The notes beneath the pieces were generated by a model. It saw only the letters and a program-made list of their open reading frames with translations, searched no databases and was not told where the DNA came from. Of a stretch of 64,000 nucleotides of DNA, positions 10,674 to 22,684 are shown in pieces (the first letter of the stretch is position 1; each line of letters starts with the position of its first letter). The stretch is taken from NCBI RefSeq assembly GCF_040869045.1, contig NC_090321.1:182685596-182749595 (forward strand). Direction: 5' to 3'. The position numbers were made by a program, and so were the translations under genes. Source of the stretch: Eurosta solidaginis. Its lineage: Eukaryota; Arthropoda; Insecta; Diptera; Tephritidae.

Positions 10674-12335
10674 AACAAGTAAGGAAGGCTAAGTTCGTGA
10701 CTAACCGAACATTACATACTCAGCCGAGAGCTATGCAGACAAAATAAGGGAAAATCACAATGTAGGAAAATGAACCTAGGGTAACCCTGGAATGTGTTTG
10801 TAAGACATGTGTATCAAATGAAAGGTATTAATGAGTATTTTAAAAGGGAGTGGGCCTTAGTTCTATAGGTGGACGCCTTTTCGAGATATTGCCATAAAGC
10901 GTGACTCGAGAATTTGTTTGTACGATATTGGTATCAAATAAAAGGTGATAATGAGTATTTTAAAAGGGAGTGGTGGTAGTTGTACATGTGAAGGCGTTTT
11001 CGAGATATTGACCAAACTGTGGACCAGGGTGGTCCAGAACATCATCTGTCGGGTACCGCTAATTTATTTATATATATAATACCACGAACAGTATTCCTGC
11101 CAAGATTCCAAGGGCTTTTGATTTCGCCTTCAGAACTCTTTCATTTTCTTCCACTTAATATGGTAGGTGTCACACCCATTTTGCAATGTTTTTTTCTAAA
11201 GTTATATTTTGCGTCAATAAGCTAATCCAATTACCATGTTTCATCCCTTTTTTCGTATTTGGTATAGAATTATGGAATTTGTTTCATTTTCCGTAACTTT
11301 CATATCGAAAAAGTAGGCGTGGTCATAGTCAGATTTCGGCCATTTTTTACATCAATACAAAGTGAGTTCAGATAAGTACGTGAACTAAGTTTAGTAAAGA
11401 TATATAGATTTTTGCTCAATTTATCGTGTTAACGGCCGAGCGGAAGGTTAGACAGTCGACTTTGTATAAAAACTGGGCGTGGCTTTAACCGATTTCGCCC
11501 ATTTTCATAGAAAACTCTTACCGTCATAGAAGCTTTGCCCTTACCAAATTTTATAAGGATTGGTAAATTTTTGTTCGACTTATGGCATTAAAATTATTCT
11601 AGACAAATTAAACGAAAAAGGGCGGAGCCACGCCCATTTTGAAAATTTCTTTTATTTTTGTATTTTGTTGCATCATATCATTACTGGAGTTGAATGTTGA
11701 CCTAATTTGCTTATATACTGTAAAGATATTGAATTTTTTCTAAAAATTTGACTTAAAAAAATTTATTTTAAAAAGTGGGCGTGTTGTTTATCCGATTGTG
11801 CTAATTTTTATTAAGCGCACATATAGTAATAGGGGTAATGTTCCTGCTAAATTTCATCGTGATACCTTCAATGACTGCCAAATTACAGTTTGCAAAACTT
11901 TGAAATTACCTTCTTTTAAAAGAGGCCGGTGCCACGCGTCATAAGTTCAACCCACCTAGCAAGTTTCATCGCTTTATCTGACTTTGGTAAGGAATTATCG
12001 CGCTTTTTCGATTTTTCGAAATTTTCGATATCGAAAAAGTGAGCGTGGTTATAATCCGATATCGTTCATTTTAAATAGCGATCTGAGATGGGTGCCCAGG
12101 AACCTTCATACCAGATTTCACCAAGATACCTCAAAATTTACTCAAGTTATCGTGTTAACGGGCAGACGGACAGACGGACGGACGGGCGGACATGGCTGAA
12201 TCAAATTTTTTTTCGATACTGATGATTTTGATATATGGAAGTCTATATCTATCTCGATTCCTTAATACCTGAACAACAACCGTTATCCAATCACAGTTGA
12301 GATACTCTGTGTGCAAAGCTCGCTGAGTATAAAAA
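10674..12335 (+). mobile_element. Family-A repeat, copy A1 (mini-me/HINE-like)
   Basis: Begins AACAAGTAAGGAAGGCTAAG with a subterminal ACATACTCAGCCGAGAGCT and ends GCTCGCTGAGTATAAAAAC, an imperfect inverted pair. Internally it has two ~130-bp satellite-like units (about 10790-11035), several GGGCGTGG modules and (GGAC)n followed by ATGGCT near 12180. Inverted subterminal repeats, a tandem core and a proto-microsatellite next to a conserved segment fit mini-me/DINE-1 elements, regarded as non-autonomous Helentrons; that class is inferred. Inserted in the hAT element. Confidence 0.8.
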
Positions 12336-12429
12336 CGAATTATCTCAAAAGGTACATTGGTTGTTTTTATTTTGAAAAATTTCGGTTATTTTTGGAACAG
12401 GGAGAGCCTTCAACTCTATTTTAACTGCT

Positions 12430-13260
12430 ATGCGTTCAGTCAGTAAGTCATTGCAAAGTGAAAAAGCAGATTTGAAGACGTGTGCTTTTTGTACGGATGG
12501 CTAGAAGAGAGTTTAGTTTCATTCGGTGGGTTATGCAGAAATCGTAAAACATACTCATCGTAGAAAAAAACAACATAATGACGGAAATGCTCCTGAAGTA
12601 GAATTTTCGCCTCGCGATGATTTTAGGACAAAAGGTTTCCTCGAAATCATAGACAATCTTCACAGTGAAAGTATATGGAAGTTTCAGAGATATTTGCATT
12701 TTCATCAACTTTTCTCTAAGTGATGGAGACCTCCACGAAGCTTTAAATAACTTAGTTATTTTTTATTCTAGAGATTTGGAAGAATTTTTCATTGAAATGT
12801 AAAAATTCCAAAGTTACGTGAACTCCAAATACACTGATGCACAAAAAACTCATAGTCATTTATATAAGATTCTAATGGAAGATCAATTGGTCGATGTATT
12901 TCCTAACACAGAAATAGCTCTTTGGATTTTTTTAACATCAATGATCACAAGTTGTCTGCCGAACGATCCTTTTGGCAATTAAAAAGAATCAAAGCTGCTG
13001 AAAGAGCTACAACGCGACAAGGGCGACTTGAGATGTTAGGTATACTTTGCATTGAGTCAGATTTATTGCACAAAATCGATACTGATGATATAATTGATGA
13101 ATTTGACGAAAAAAAAGTAGAAAACTACATGTTTAAAATGTGGATAGTAATTTTAATGATATTATTACATTGTGACAATAAAATTTTTATGAAAGATATA
13201 AGTTTGTATTTTTTAATCGAAAAAGAAGGGTTCGGACGTGAAAAAAGGGCTCCAAATTGA
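12430..13260 (+). pseudogene. hAT transposase C-terminal remnant
   Basis: Fragments in shifting frames: KADLKTCAF near 12470, FSPRDDFRTKGFLEIID (12610-12660), then a helix-rich part ending EDQLVDVFPNTEIALWIFLT (about 12875-12935), and finally SAERSFWQLKRIKAAERAT (from about 12957) with LEMLGILCIESDLLHKID. The SAERSF.LKLIK block is the dimerisation region of hAT transposases, and the ZMYM1-like kind has the preceding FPN.EIALRIFLT segment. Several stops and one frameshift at about 12950 make it non-functional. Confidence 0.75.
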
Positions 13261-13307
13261 TGGTTGCCTGGGGCCTCGTTGAGGGTTAATCCGGCCCTGT
13301 TGGTGTT

Positions 13308-14463
13308 GCAAATAAGTAATGTTGTATCAGACCAACTGTCTTCATGCAGTAATTTATTCCTGTTGTATTTGGTTTTTCGTTTTATGAATTATGTCACCGT
13401 TGGAGTTGGGAAAAAAGTTGAATAAAGCTGAATTCACATACATATTACATTTAAAATATACATAACAGAATCATAATGATTTACTGAACCAATAACATAT
13501 TCAAATAACCATAACTTACTCCACACACTTAAATCTGCAATAAAAATGAATTATTATTAATTGTGCTTTGTTGAAATGGTAAAATATGCTGATCGACTCA
13601 ATTCAGCTCCATTTACTGCTTTGCCATTTCTTTGTAAACCAACAAGCGGCGCTATTAAAAAATAATCTTAATTTAATAATTTAACATATTGAAAAAGATT
13701 TAAAAGCTATATCTGCTGCATATAAAAGCACAGCACTCACACATACACACCTAAACGTTTATGCGTTTTTTGTTGTTGTTATCACTTCATAATAAACGTT
13801 ATTACGTGGAATGAATTGGTGGATCCCCTTATTAAGTAAGTGAATAAAGTGGCCGATAATAAAATATTTATTAAAAAGCTGCCGACCGACGATGCCTGGT
13901 GACACACATAGATGTATAGATAAAGTAATGATATAAATTTTGATTGCGTTGGATTAAGTGGACTTTTTGTTCGATAATTAAATGTAGCAATTACATTTTT
14001 GTCTTGCATTAATTTTGCGCTTATTTTATTTATTGAGTGAAAAAATTTATTATAATTCGTTTATACATTTATTATGAAATATGAATACTTATTTCGTTAG
14101 TCGACGCGCAGTTGGTAGGCTCTTAATAATATTAGGATAAAAAGCCATCGAAAAGTTATCGATTTACTATATTATAATCAAAGATTTTTTTCGGCGTACA
14201 CCCGTATGTTTGCACATTTTTTAACTATAGGCACAGTATTTTCAGATTCGAAGTAGAAAACCAGCAGTGTATTCTGTTTAAAAGATCAAAAAAAGAGAGC
14301 CTTAGGGCCAACGCTGAACAAATTAAATACTTCCTACAGCATTCGGGCTGCTGCGCTCAATCAATTTAACATTTGCGAGGTTAGCCATTGGCTATTCAAT
14401 CCTTGAGTTCTTCGATGGTGCAATTGGGACTAATTCCGACACATCTGATATCAGTTCTAATTG
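13308..14463. other. Intergenic, no gene seen
   Basis: AT-rich. No terminal repeats or recognisable proteins. It is the right flank of the hAT insertion, and I could not show that it continues the non-LTR element. Confidence 0.55.
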
Positions 14464-15172
14464 TTAAACGGTTTTATTTAGCTTGACTTGACAGGTCGTT
14501 GTGAACGAATTTTGTCATTAAAATTTAAGTAAAGCATGAAACTTGGAATACAGTTCAGAACCTGATGACAATGCAATAATACCCCGATAGGTGGCGCATG
14601 GATCGAGATATTTAAAAAAAATCGTAATTGTGGTCGGATTTGGCTCACATTTGGAACACATATTACATACATGACTAGAAAGCGACCTAAAAAAATTGCC
14701 GCTAGGTGGCGCATGCATCGAGATATTCAAAAAAATTTTATTTTTGGTCCGATTTGGCTCAGATTTGGAACACATAGAACATACATGAATTGAAAGCGAC
14801 CGATGAAAATAAATCACCGCTAGGCAGCGCTGGTATCGAGATATTAAAGAAATCGAATTTGTTGTCCGATTTGGCTCATATTTGGAAAACATAGATGACA
14901 TACAGAAATAGATCAGAAAATTAAATAAAAGCGTTGGACTCGTCAAATTTCTATTGATAGTCATAAGTGAGAGCAACTGAACCTTAATCAGCTTGTGATA
15001 CGCCACACATTTTTAGAAATTTCAGGCGCCCAACGCTTTTATTTAATTTTTTGATCCACGCGCTAGGTTGATGAGGAGTGTGATGACTAGTATCTAAGAC
15101 CTTCCTAATTATTTGCTATCTTTTAGTATTATTATTACGGAATGTAAGTATTGCTTTCAATAAAACTGTTAT
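14464..15172 (+). mobile_element. Family-F repeat, copy F1
   Basis: Starts TTAAACGGTTTTATTTAGC, contains three ~115-bp monomers with the core TAGGTGGCGCATGGATCGAG (variants at 14591, 14706, 14823), and ends with half of the family's terminal hairpin (about 14908-15172, ending AATAAAACTGTTA). The left arm of the hairpin is mostly deleted here. Same orientation as F3 (40597-42925), opposite to F2 (30172-31222). No coding capacity. Confidence 0.8.
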
Positions 15173-15940
15173 ATATAAATATTTTTTTTTGGTTATTTTA
15201 TTTTAAGATAAGGATAACCTGAGTTACGATATCCCAAGCAACCGTCATATGGGTCTCTTCGTCTACATGGGTACAATTGAACCGATTCTATATCGGCCAC
15301 ATTCAAGTCTGTAACCTAATCAAAAATTTTGTAAGTAGCTACAGCAATTCAGCTATGTGTCACAACGATCCATTATGCTGTCTTACTGTGCTTATCCCAC
15401 ATACATATCTACTACTCAGCTTAATTTAACATGACCTATTTGCAAACACGATAATTTCTTTCCATAATTTTTATTTAATTTTTCGTAGTATGTTTTTAAA
15501 TCGTTTGATGGTAATTTATTTATCCAAAAGCTGGCTATCGGAGAATAAATTTTTTATGAAATTATTAAGAGCTGACAGCATAAAATGGCCATACGTAGCG
15601 TGATTAATGGAACGAGAACGATAACAAAAAATATAAAAAGTAAATGAAATTAATCAAATGGTGGTAAATATTTGTCGGAAAGTTTTTGTGGAAAAAATGA
15701 GTGAGTTCATAAAGAACACTTATTTACAAATACACGTATTTTAAACGATGAAACACTTACATATAAATGTGTGTGCTATTGCTAATTTTTAGTTAGAACG
15801 CATAAGCTGAGTTCATATATCTTCAAACAAAAAAAAAAAAACTCTTAAAATATGTAATACAATTTCTACAAAAGAAAACAAAAAAAAAAAAACAAAAATA
15901 CTCTTTCCCTTTGAGCGCTATTTGGGTAAAAAAAAAAAAA
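15173..15940. other. Intergenic, no gene seen
   Basis: AT-rich with poly-A tracts near 15830, 15880 and 15930; the last adjoins the SINE tail. Confidence 0.6.
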
Positions 15941-16290
15941 TGTAAGGCGCGATAACCTCCGAAGAGATCTAAGGCCGAGCTTCTCTTCCAATTTGCGTCG
16001 TGCTCCTCTTGATTTTTCCCTACAAATTGGCCGGACGGGACCTACATGTTTTATGCCGACTCCGAACGGCATCTGCAAGGCAGATGAGTTTTCACTGAGA
16101 GCTTTTCATGGCAGAAATACAATCGGAGCGCTTGCCAGACACTGCCGAGGGGCGACCCCGCTTAGAAAAATTTTCTTCTAATTGAAAAATCTTATTTCTA
16201 AAATTTTGATGTTGCTTTGCCCGGGAATTGAACCCAGGTCATACGGTGTGATAGGCGGAGCACGCTACCATCACACCACGGTGGCCGCCG
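15941..16290 (-). mobile_element. tRNA-derived SINE, copy S1
   Basis: Read on the minus strand from 16290 it starts GGCGGCCACCGTGGTGTGAT and continues GGTAGCGTGCTCCGCC, then GGTTCAATTCCCG: a tRNA-like head with Pol III box A and box B about 40 bases apart. The tRNA-unrelated body contains CTCATCTGCCTTGCAGATGC (a short hairpin) and GGAAGAGAAGCTCGGCC, ending CGCGCCTTACA before a run of T. Three other sizeable relatives occur at 44371, 50295 and 56515. Such elements depend on a LINE for mobility. Open frames across it are incidental. Confidence 0.85.
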
Positions 16291-16934
16291 TATTATTTTT
16301 TTTTGGGTAACCTAATAATATTTCGCTGCCAAGTCTATAGCAACTTTAGATTTATGCTTTAACCCTTTTTTGCTATAATTCCTTACGTAAAACTTGTTGC
16401 GCACAAACGAAAATACTCAATAAAAAAATTCTACCTTTTTTTGTGGATTAAGAACGTATCATAGTAGCTATTTGCCACAGCTGCTACTGCAACGGGGACA
16501 GGGTCAAATGGTTGTGGCAAAAATTGCACTTAACCTCAAAAGCCAGCACTGGGCATGAGTACGTAGGCTTGTTAAAGTGCTTTTTATAATTCTATACTGA
16601 TTCTGTACAAATCTTGTAGCGCTTGATGTAGAGGGGGAAGTATTGAAACTGCAGATGAAAGAAAAAGGAAAAAAATGCAATGCATATCAGTTTGTTGAAA
16701 GTATAGCAGCATGAATGCAATGATATTTTCATAGACCATTAGACGTTAGATAAGAGAGAAAGTAAAAAGGTCATCTTGAGTTGACTTGCTTTTCTTGAGG
16801 AGTTGTGAGAAAAATGCATGTGTTCTTACCAAATCTTGTTGAATTTGGTCGCATTTTGCTCGTGTTTTTTATTAAAAGTTTTGTGAAAAGCTAAATTATT
16901 TTTTTTTGGGTTTGGGATAAAAGGCAGTGATTCT
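16291..16934. other. Intergenic, no gene seen
   Basis: AT-rich; nothing recognisable apart from T runs near 16300 and 16900. Confidence 0.55.
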
Positions 16935-17400
16935 ATGACCACAGTGCCAGGTACAAAATCAAAATGGTCTTTCTAAATTACCGTTCCATTTCAGATGTTC
17001 CATGCGCGGTTCCTGGGGGGAACTTTTTTTGTATTGACTGTAATGAAGTATATAATACAATCTACATAGTATTTTCTTATAACAAAACGGATTTTTACAA
17101 ATTTTTAATTTTTCTTGCTTTTGACGTTCTAGAGGGGGGGGGGGGGGGAACTCTTTTTTTAAATATATATAATAATAACGTGAAAAAGCAAGAAAAATTA
17201 AGAATTTGTAAAAATCCGTTTTGTGATAAGAAAATACTATGTAGATTTGTATTATATACTTCATTACAGTCAATACATAAAAAGCCCCCCCCCCCCCCTC
17301 CCCCTCGAACCGCGCATGCATGTTCCTCCGTTATTCACAATACCTCCGTTATTCACAGTAACTCCATTATTAAATTGTATTCAAATTCCAATATTTCTCG
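16935..17400 (+). repeat. Dispersed repeat copy carrying a foldback insertion
   Basis: Segments GCCAGGTACAAAATCA (16945) and CCTCCGTTATTCACA (17325), either side of the foldback at 17001-17318, match a second uninterrupted copy at about 18525-18575 (GCCAGGCACAAAATCA ... ATGTTCTTCCGTTATTCACA). The second copy serves as the empty site. Confidence 0.65.
17001..17318. mobile_element. Foldback MITE with G and C runs
   Basis: Ends CATGCGCGGTTC (17001) and GAACCGCGCATG (17318); arms of about 125 bases pair closely (shared stretch GTATTGACTGTAATGAAGTA). ATGTTC flanks both sides (16995-17000, 17320-17325) and occurs once in the empty relative at 18540, supporting a short target duplication. A run of 15 G lies at 17134-17148 and a C run at 17285-17298. 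No coding sequence. Confidence 0.8.
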
Positions 17401-17441
17401 TACAAATGTTAATTTCAATTCAAAATTGTTTGTCCAATTAA

Positions 17442-18417
17442 GGCTGGGTGTGAGTTCGCTTAAATTTTAGTTACCTAAACTAATATTCCACTGGAACTTT
17501 CCAGCACTGCATTAACTTAGGAAAAAGCTGTCAACACTGTGCGAGTTTTTTGAAAACCTAAATTGTTTACTTCTGCAAAGAAAATAATAATACTGCGGGA
17601 AATTTTAGTAATTTTGTCGCGTTTTCATGCTTAAAAAGAACAGAGGTCAATAGGGTCCGCGGTAAGTACCTATCCCAAGATAGCAGTACAAAAAAATGCA
17701 GTGTATCCGTTTTATAAAGATTTTTTCCGGACATAGTCGAACACATGCACAATGACCTTTGCCACAATCTCGAATTCAATACTGTGATGTTGTTAAGCCG
17801 CGGAAAACTTCTTCTAGGCCAATTAGTCCACTTAGCTGACAAATATGTTAAGATTTTGATCTATATTTGAAAATCAGGATCCAATTGCTGTGTCGCCAAC
17901 ATCAGCTTGAATAAATTAGAGCTCACCACCACCACGTACAATCGATCGGCACTTAATCGCAGCAGGGATCATCGCTCTCTGATCTATATTTTACTTAAAT
18001 TGCATGGACAAGAGCCATTTAATTGCATATACATACAATATTGAAAACAAAATAAAATGAAAAATCAATAATATTATTATTTTTTTTTTAATTTTTCATT
18101 TGAATTTAGGTTGAAAAGTATGCTCATAAAAATTCAAAATTTTTATTTTGCACTGAATTACCGAGTTCAGATTGTCAAAATCTGCGTGTTCGTGTAGGCG
18201 AATGGAATGGGATGTAAACATAAAACTTGACAGTTTTTGTGTGTGGTAAGAAAATGTTATCAATGTGTTGGTTTCATTTTGAGTTTGCCATCTCCTTTTG
18301 ACAATCCCTACTCCAGTTAAATGAAAAAAATAAAATCAGCTGATGAGGTGAGTAAGCCATATAGTTGAGCCATGGGTTTTTTCCTTATTTAGGTAGACAT
18401 TTTGGTCGCACCCAGCC
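17442..18417. mobile_element. Harbinger-type MITE
   Basis: Terminal inverted repeat GGCTGGGTGTGA (17442) and TCGCACCCAGCC (18406-18417), with target duplication TAA (17439-17441, 18418-18420). A TAA/TTA 3-bp duplication with GG-starting repeats is the hallmark of PIF/Harbinger MITEs. The 976-bp interior shows no transposase. Confidence 0.75.
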
Positions 18418-18420
18418 TAA

Positions 18421-18890
18421 GTATTTTTATGGCAGTATGCCAACACCAATTCGTAAGTTGTTTCCATTTATATGAAGTCAAATATATTTGTCGTAAAATT
18501 TGGTTTTTAAATGGCACCACGCCAGGCACAAAATCAGTAATATGTTCTTCCGTTATTCACAGTAGCTCCATTTCCGTCATCCAGTCTTCTTATCAAACTC
18601 CGTTTTAAGTGACTACACAAATTTTTATTTCGCGCAAAACTTTTTACCACTTCTAGTTTGAAGGAGCGAACTTCACAAGTTCACAAACAGGGAGTACAAC
18701 GCCATCCCTCCAGTCTGTTTATTGTATATAGCTTGACCAAACCAAGCCTAGAATGGTTTTCGTCAAGCTGTATGCCCTTTTGAACTTCAAAATTAAAATG
18801 TGAAAAGCTTAACTTAAAAGAGCGGACTTTGCCCTAAATAATCTGAAATGATAAAGGAGAAATATGTCATAAATCATAAAATATGATGGC
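18421..18890. other. Flank with uninterrupted dispersed-repeat copy
   Basis: Contains the second copy of the repeat also seen at 16935-17400 (match about 18525-18575), without the foldback insertion. The rest has no recognisable feature. Confidence 0.5.
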
Positions 18891-19637
18891 AAAAACTTTA
18901 AGCAACGTTTTAAAAAAGTGGGCGTGGTCGTGCACAAATGTTCCTCAGATTTAAATATAACACCAAGAACCATAGTTCTGCGAAATTGCAGTGGCTTTAA
19001 TGGTTTCTGATCACCTTCTTAATGTGGGCGGTGACTTGGCTATTTCAAAAAATTTCCACTTTTGTCATAAAGTTAAGCATACCAAGTTTCAACACATTCA
19101 TATCGCATTTTTTTCGATATCTGGCATTTTCCATTCGCTTTTTGTTTTGAATTGGGAGTGCTCGCCAACCAATTTCGTTTATTTTCACAATTTCTTTACA
19201 TAATAGTAATGCATGCCAGTATTTAGGGGTTAAACACTTTTAAATATAATTCTTCTAAAAGTTTTTAGTGCCACTCCCATTTTTGGAAAATTTAAAAAAT
19301 TTTTTTTCGTCAACCAACAAATTCAACCATATGTATCTTTAGTAATGTTTCTAAACATTTTTCCATTTTTCGAAATTTCTATAGAGATTTTTTCAAGTGG
19401 GCGTGGCGCTAAACAGATTTTGTTAATTTTCATAAAATGAATATACATGCAAAATCTCCGTACCATTTTCGAAATGTTCGATATCGAAAAAGTGGGCGTG
19501 GTTATCGTCTGATTTCCCCACTTTTATTACCAATCTAGCTTGGCTGAAAGTTGGTCTGTAGGTCAAATTTAGGAAAGATATCTGAAGATTTACTCAAGCA
19601 ATCATGTCAACGGACGGACATGGCTTAATAAAAATAT
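18891..19637 (+). mobile_element. Family-A repeat, copy A2, left part
   Basis: Diverged family-A sequence with AAGTGGGCGTGG modules (18917, 19397, 19490) and ACGGACGGACATGGCT near 19612. It is cut at 19637 by the LTR retrotransposon and resumes at 25783. The start is approximate, and the 5' terminus and 130-bp core are not recognisable. Confidence 0.7.
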
Positions 19638-20192
19638 TGTAACGAATTTACTTGCAGTTCCTCTTATTTGCAATCTTCTGCTGAGTTCGAATCACTAAAC
19701 TGTTGAATAAATAACTCCTATATTTAATAATGCAAGTTGGCCTTTATTAAAGTACTTCACAATAACACTCAAACTTTGGAACGAATTGCTTGCTTAATAA
19801 CCACACTGATTGATAGCTCAAATGAAACTCCTCTTCGCCTCTACTGTCGCGCCTTTTATACTTTTTGATTTCTCATTGCATACTTCCAGGCTTTTCTATT
19901 CCAGAACTTACTAGTTTGTTTCAGTTACAAAATCGCCAGCCACAACTACGTTTATAACTTCTCATTTGAGTAATACTTGCACAAATTATTGCCCTCTCTT
20001 GTGACAACTCAGATAAGATATATGCATGTGTTTGTGCATTGGTTCTCCGCTGCTCGTATACGTACATATGACGCAATTATTGATTCGTTTATGTAGATAC
20101 ATAATGATTGAATTATTGATGTGAATTCACGTCACTGCTTAGCATCGGCTTAGAGATAGCAGCACCCCTCAGTTTTGCTAATATTCGTAACA
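19638..20192 (-). repeat. R1 3' LTR
   Basis: 555 bp, TGTAACG...CGTAACA on the plus strand. It carries the same promoter (TATA-like 19849-19862) and polyadenylation signal as the 5' LTR. Lies directly beside the polypurine tract. Confidence 0.95.
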
Positions 20193-20204
20193 CTGCCCTC
20201 CACC
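20193..20204 (-). promoter_or_regulatory. R1 polypurine tract
   Basis: Minus-strand AGGTGGAGGGCA sits immediately upstream of the 3' LTR and touches the end of the integrase frame. It would prime plus-strand DNA synthesis. Confidence 0.8.
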
Positions 20205-20839
20205 TAAGTCTGATCGTCCCGATCAGACAAATCTCTCGATCTAAACGCTGCTAACCTCTCCAAATGAACCAATTTCATTTTGGTTCGTGGTTTGGTAGCG
20301 GTTTGTATGCGGTACACTACATCGTTGATCCGTTTTACAACTTTGTATGGGCCTTCCCAGTTACACTGCAATTTCGGGGACAAACCTTTTTTTCGTTGTG
20401 GGTTGTATAGCAGCACAAAATCTCCTTCCTGAAACCCTTCCGAATTAATTGCTTTATCGTACCTCGCTTTCATCTTGTCACTCATAATCTTTGCTCGTTG
20501 CCTTACCAGATCGTGTATTTCTCTCAGCTCTTCTTCCAAGACACCAGTGGATTTCTTGAGATTCCTCTCCGCATCCGCATCTATCCCATACTTCAAATCA
20601 GCTGGCAGTCGAAAGTTAATGCCAAAAATTACCTTTGCGGGAATTTGGCCCGTTGTGTCATGTACTGCCGATCGGTAGGCCATCAGGAATATTGATATGT
20701 GTGTATCCCAGTCCTTATAGTACTTGTCTACTACTTTCCTTAAATGCTCCTCCAATGTTCTATTGAAACGTTCACCATACCATCGGACTGAGGATGCAAT
20801 GCAGTTGTCCGTGTTTTTCGAATGCCCAACTTCTTGCAC
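20204..20839 (-). pseudogene. R1 integrase, C-terminal half
   Basis: Frame with GERFNRTLEEHLRKVVDKYY near its start: the region around the last catalytic Glu of the DDE integrase core, followed by IFLMAYRSAVHDTTGQIPAK and a basic C-terminal part with LLYNPQRKKGLSPKLQCNWE and GPYKVVKRINDVVYRI, the Gypsy integrase C-terminal SH3-like fold. The frame differs from that of the upstream pol segment, so at least one frameshift lies between about 20780 and 20980, inside the catalytic core. It ends at 20204, one base from the polypurine tract. Confidence 0.85.
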
Positions 20840-22622
20840 ATTTCTTGGAACACAGCTGATTCAAAATTCCTGTCTTGGACAGAATGTAAATCCATTGGTA
20901 CACCATACCTTGAACCCATTCAATTTTAACCACTTCTGCTACTGTTTCTGCTTCTTGGTTTGGGATTGGGTATACCTCTGACCATTTACTGTAATAATCC
21001 ATAACCACCAGTACGTATTTGTTTCCGCGTTTGCTAGTAGGAAATGGACCTGCGACATCCATGGCGACCCTTTTAAATGGTGCACCTGAAATATACTGCT
21101 TCATCTGGCCATGACTTCGGGTTTTGGGCCCTTTCGCTCTGTTGCATACCTCGCAGTTGGCAATCCACTCGGTGACCGACTGCCGGCAACCAACCCAATA
21201 GAATCTCTGCTTAATTTTCTCGAGTGTCTTCGTGATTCCAAGATGACCTGCGCTTGGACCATTGTGCAGCTCGCTGAGCACGTCAGGAATCCTCTTTCTG
21301 GGAACAACTATCAGTTTCTTATTGCATCGACCATCCTTACTCTCCCATACTCGATGCAAGCAACCGGATATCAATTCTAAACTGTTCCACAGTGCCCAAT
21401 ATGACTTCGCAATGGGACTCTTTGCTGACATATCCTCTCTGCTTGGTCTTTCGTTTCGTTCGAGCCCTTGCATAACATGTGACAGATTTGTATCTTCTAG
21501 CTGACACTTTCTTAGTTGTTCCTTGTCCCATTCATCCGTACACGTTATAGCAGGACATCTATAATGTCTTTTTAGCCTCGGCCTTTGAACAGTGCTTGCA
21601 TTCCAAACTACATGGCCTTCGTGACATTGCATCGGCATTTCCATGGATACTACCTTTTCGATGCTCAATGGAAAAGTCATAGCTTTGTAGTCGCTCGATC
21701 CATTACGGAACTGCAGAAGCCATTTCAACGCTGCGTGATCTGTCCTGACACGGAATCGCTGGCCGTAGAGGTATTTGTGAAAATGTTTAATGCACTCTAC
21801 AAATGCCAACAGCTCTCTCCGCGTAACACAGTAGTTCTTCTCTGGTTTTCCAATCGAACGGCTGTAATATGCAACTACCTTCTCCTGTCCATCGATCAGT
21901 TGTGATAAAACGCCTCCTATAGCATATCCTGTATCTAGAATAAATGTTGCTTCTGGAATCGGATATGCTAACATTGGGACAGTGCACAAACGCTCCTTCA
22001 ATGTTTGGAAAGCCACTTCTTGCTCCTTCTTCCATTCAAAAGCTTTGTTTTTTCTTGTAAGCTCATGGAGGCTATGGGCTACGCTGGAAAAATTTGGTAC
22101 GAATCGGCGGTAATATGTGCACAGCCCAAGGAAACTTCTCAATTCATGCAGATTCTGTGGTCTTGGCCAATCCTTTACTGCCTCTATCTTTTCATTCGCT
22201 GTACGGATACTTTCTGTCGTTACCTTGTGACCCAAATAATTTACTTCCTTTTTAAAAAGTGCACACTTTTTATGACTGAACTTCAGACCAGCGCCAGCTA
22301 TTCTCTGGAAAACTTCATCTAAGTTTTTAAGATGTTCATCAAAGTTCTTGCCCAATACGATGATGTCGTCCAGGTACACCAAGCATGTTTTCCAATGTAG
22401 TCCTTTCAATACCTTATCCATGAGTCTCTCGAAAGTAGCTGGTGCATTACATAGTCCAAAGGGCATTACTGTAAATTGCCAAAGACCATCTCCGACGCTG
22501 AAGGCTGTTTTCTCTTTGTCTTCCTCCTTCACTTCCACTTGCCAGTAGCCGTTTTTCAAGTCCAGTGTGGAAAACCATTCCGTACCAGATAGCGAGTCCA
22601 GAGTTTCGTCAATTTTTGGCAA
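20772..22622 (-). pseudogene. R1 pol: reverse transcriptase, RNase H, integrase N-terminus
   Basis: A 616-codon frame. RT palm: FSTLDLKNGYWQVEV (residues 17-31), MPFGLCNAPATFERLMDKVL, and catalytic YLDD at residues 83-86 (about 22365-22376). RNase H follows with YYSRSIGKPEKNYCVTRREL and RTDHAALKWLL, but its first motif reads FILDTGYAIGG, shorter than the usual form and apparently lacking the catalytic Asp of the DAS segment. The integrase HHCC zinc finger is present (HNGPSAGH ... CEVC). The last ~30 residues are out of frame with integrase, marking a frameshift near 20900. The frame opens downstream of a lost base near 22640. Confidence 0.9.
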
Positions 22623-22684
22623 TGGGTAGCTGTCTTTTTTGTAACGTCATTCAACTTCCGGTAGTCCACGCAAAACCTCATTTT

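Larger units (their letters stand above)
10379..13299 (+). mobile_element. hAT transposon (Tip100/ZMYM1-like), interrupted
   Basis: Ends begin CAGGGCCGAATTAAC (10379) and, on the other strand from 13299, CAGGGCCGGATTAACC. CAGGGCCGGATTAA is a recurrent terminus of Tip100-type hAT elements. Flanking 8-mers TTAGTATT (10371-10378) and TTGGTGTT (13300-13307) match at 6 of 8 places, an aged 8-bp target duplication. The element contains a transposase remnant near its right end and is split by a family-A repeat (10674-12335); without that it is about 1.26 kb, so it is also internally deleted. Confidence 0.8.

Noticed and set aside
15993..16181. Small proteins across the SINE at 16 kb
   Set aside because: They lie inside a tRNA-derived SINE, which is non-coding.
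16200..16290. Functional tRNA gene on the minus strand
   Set aside because: Box A and B are present, but the acceptor and anticodon arms are poor and the sequence continues into a SINE body.
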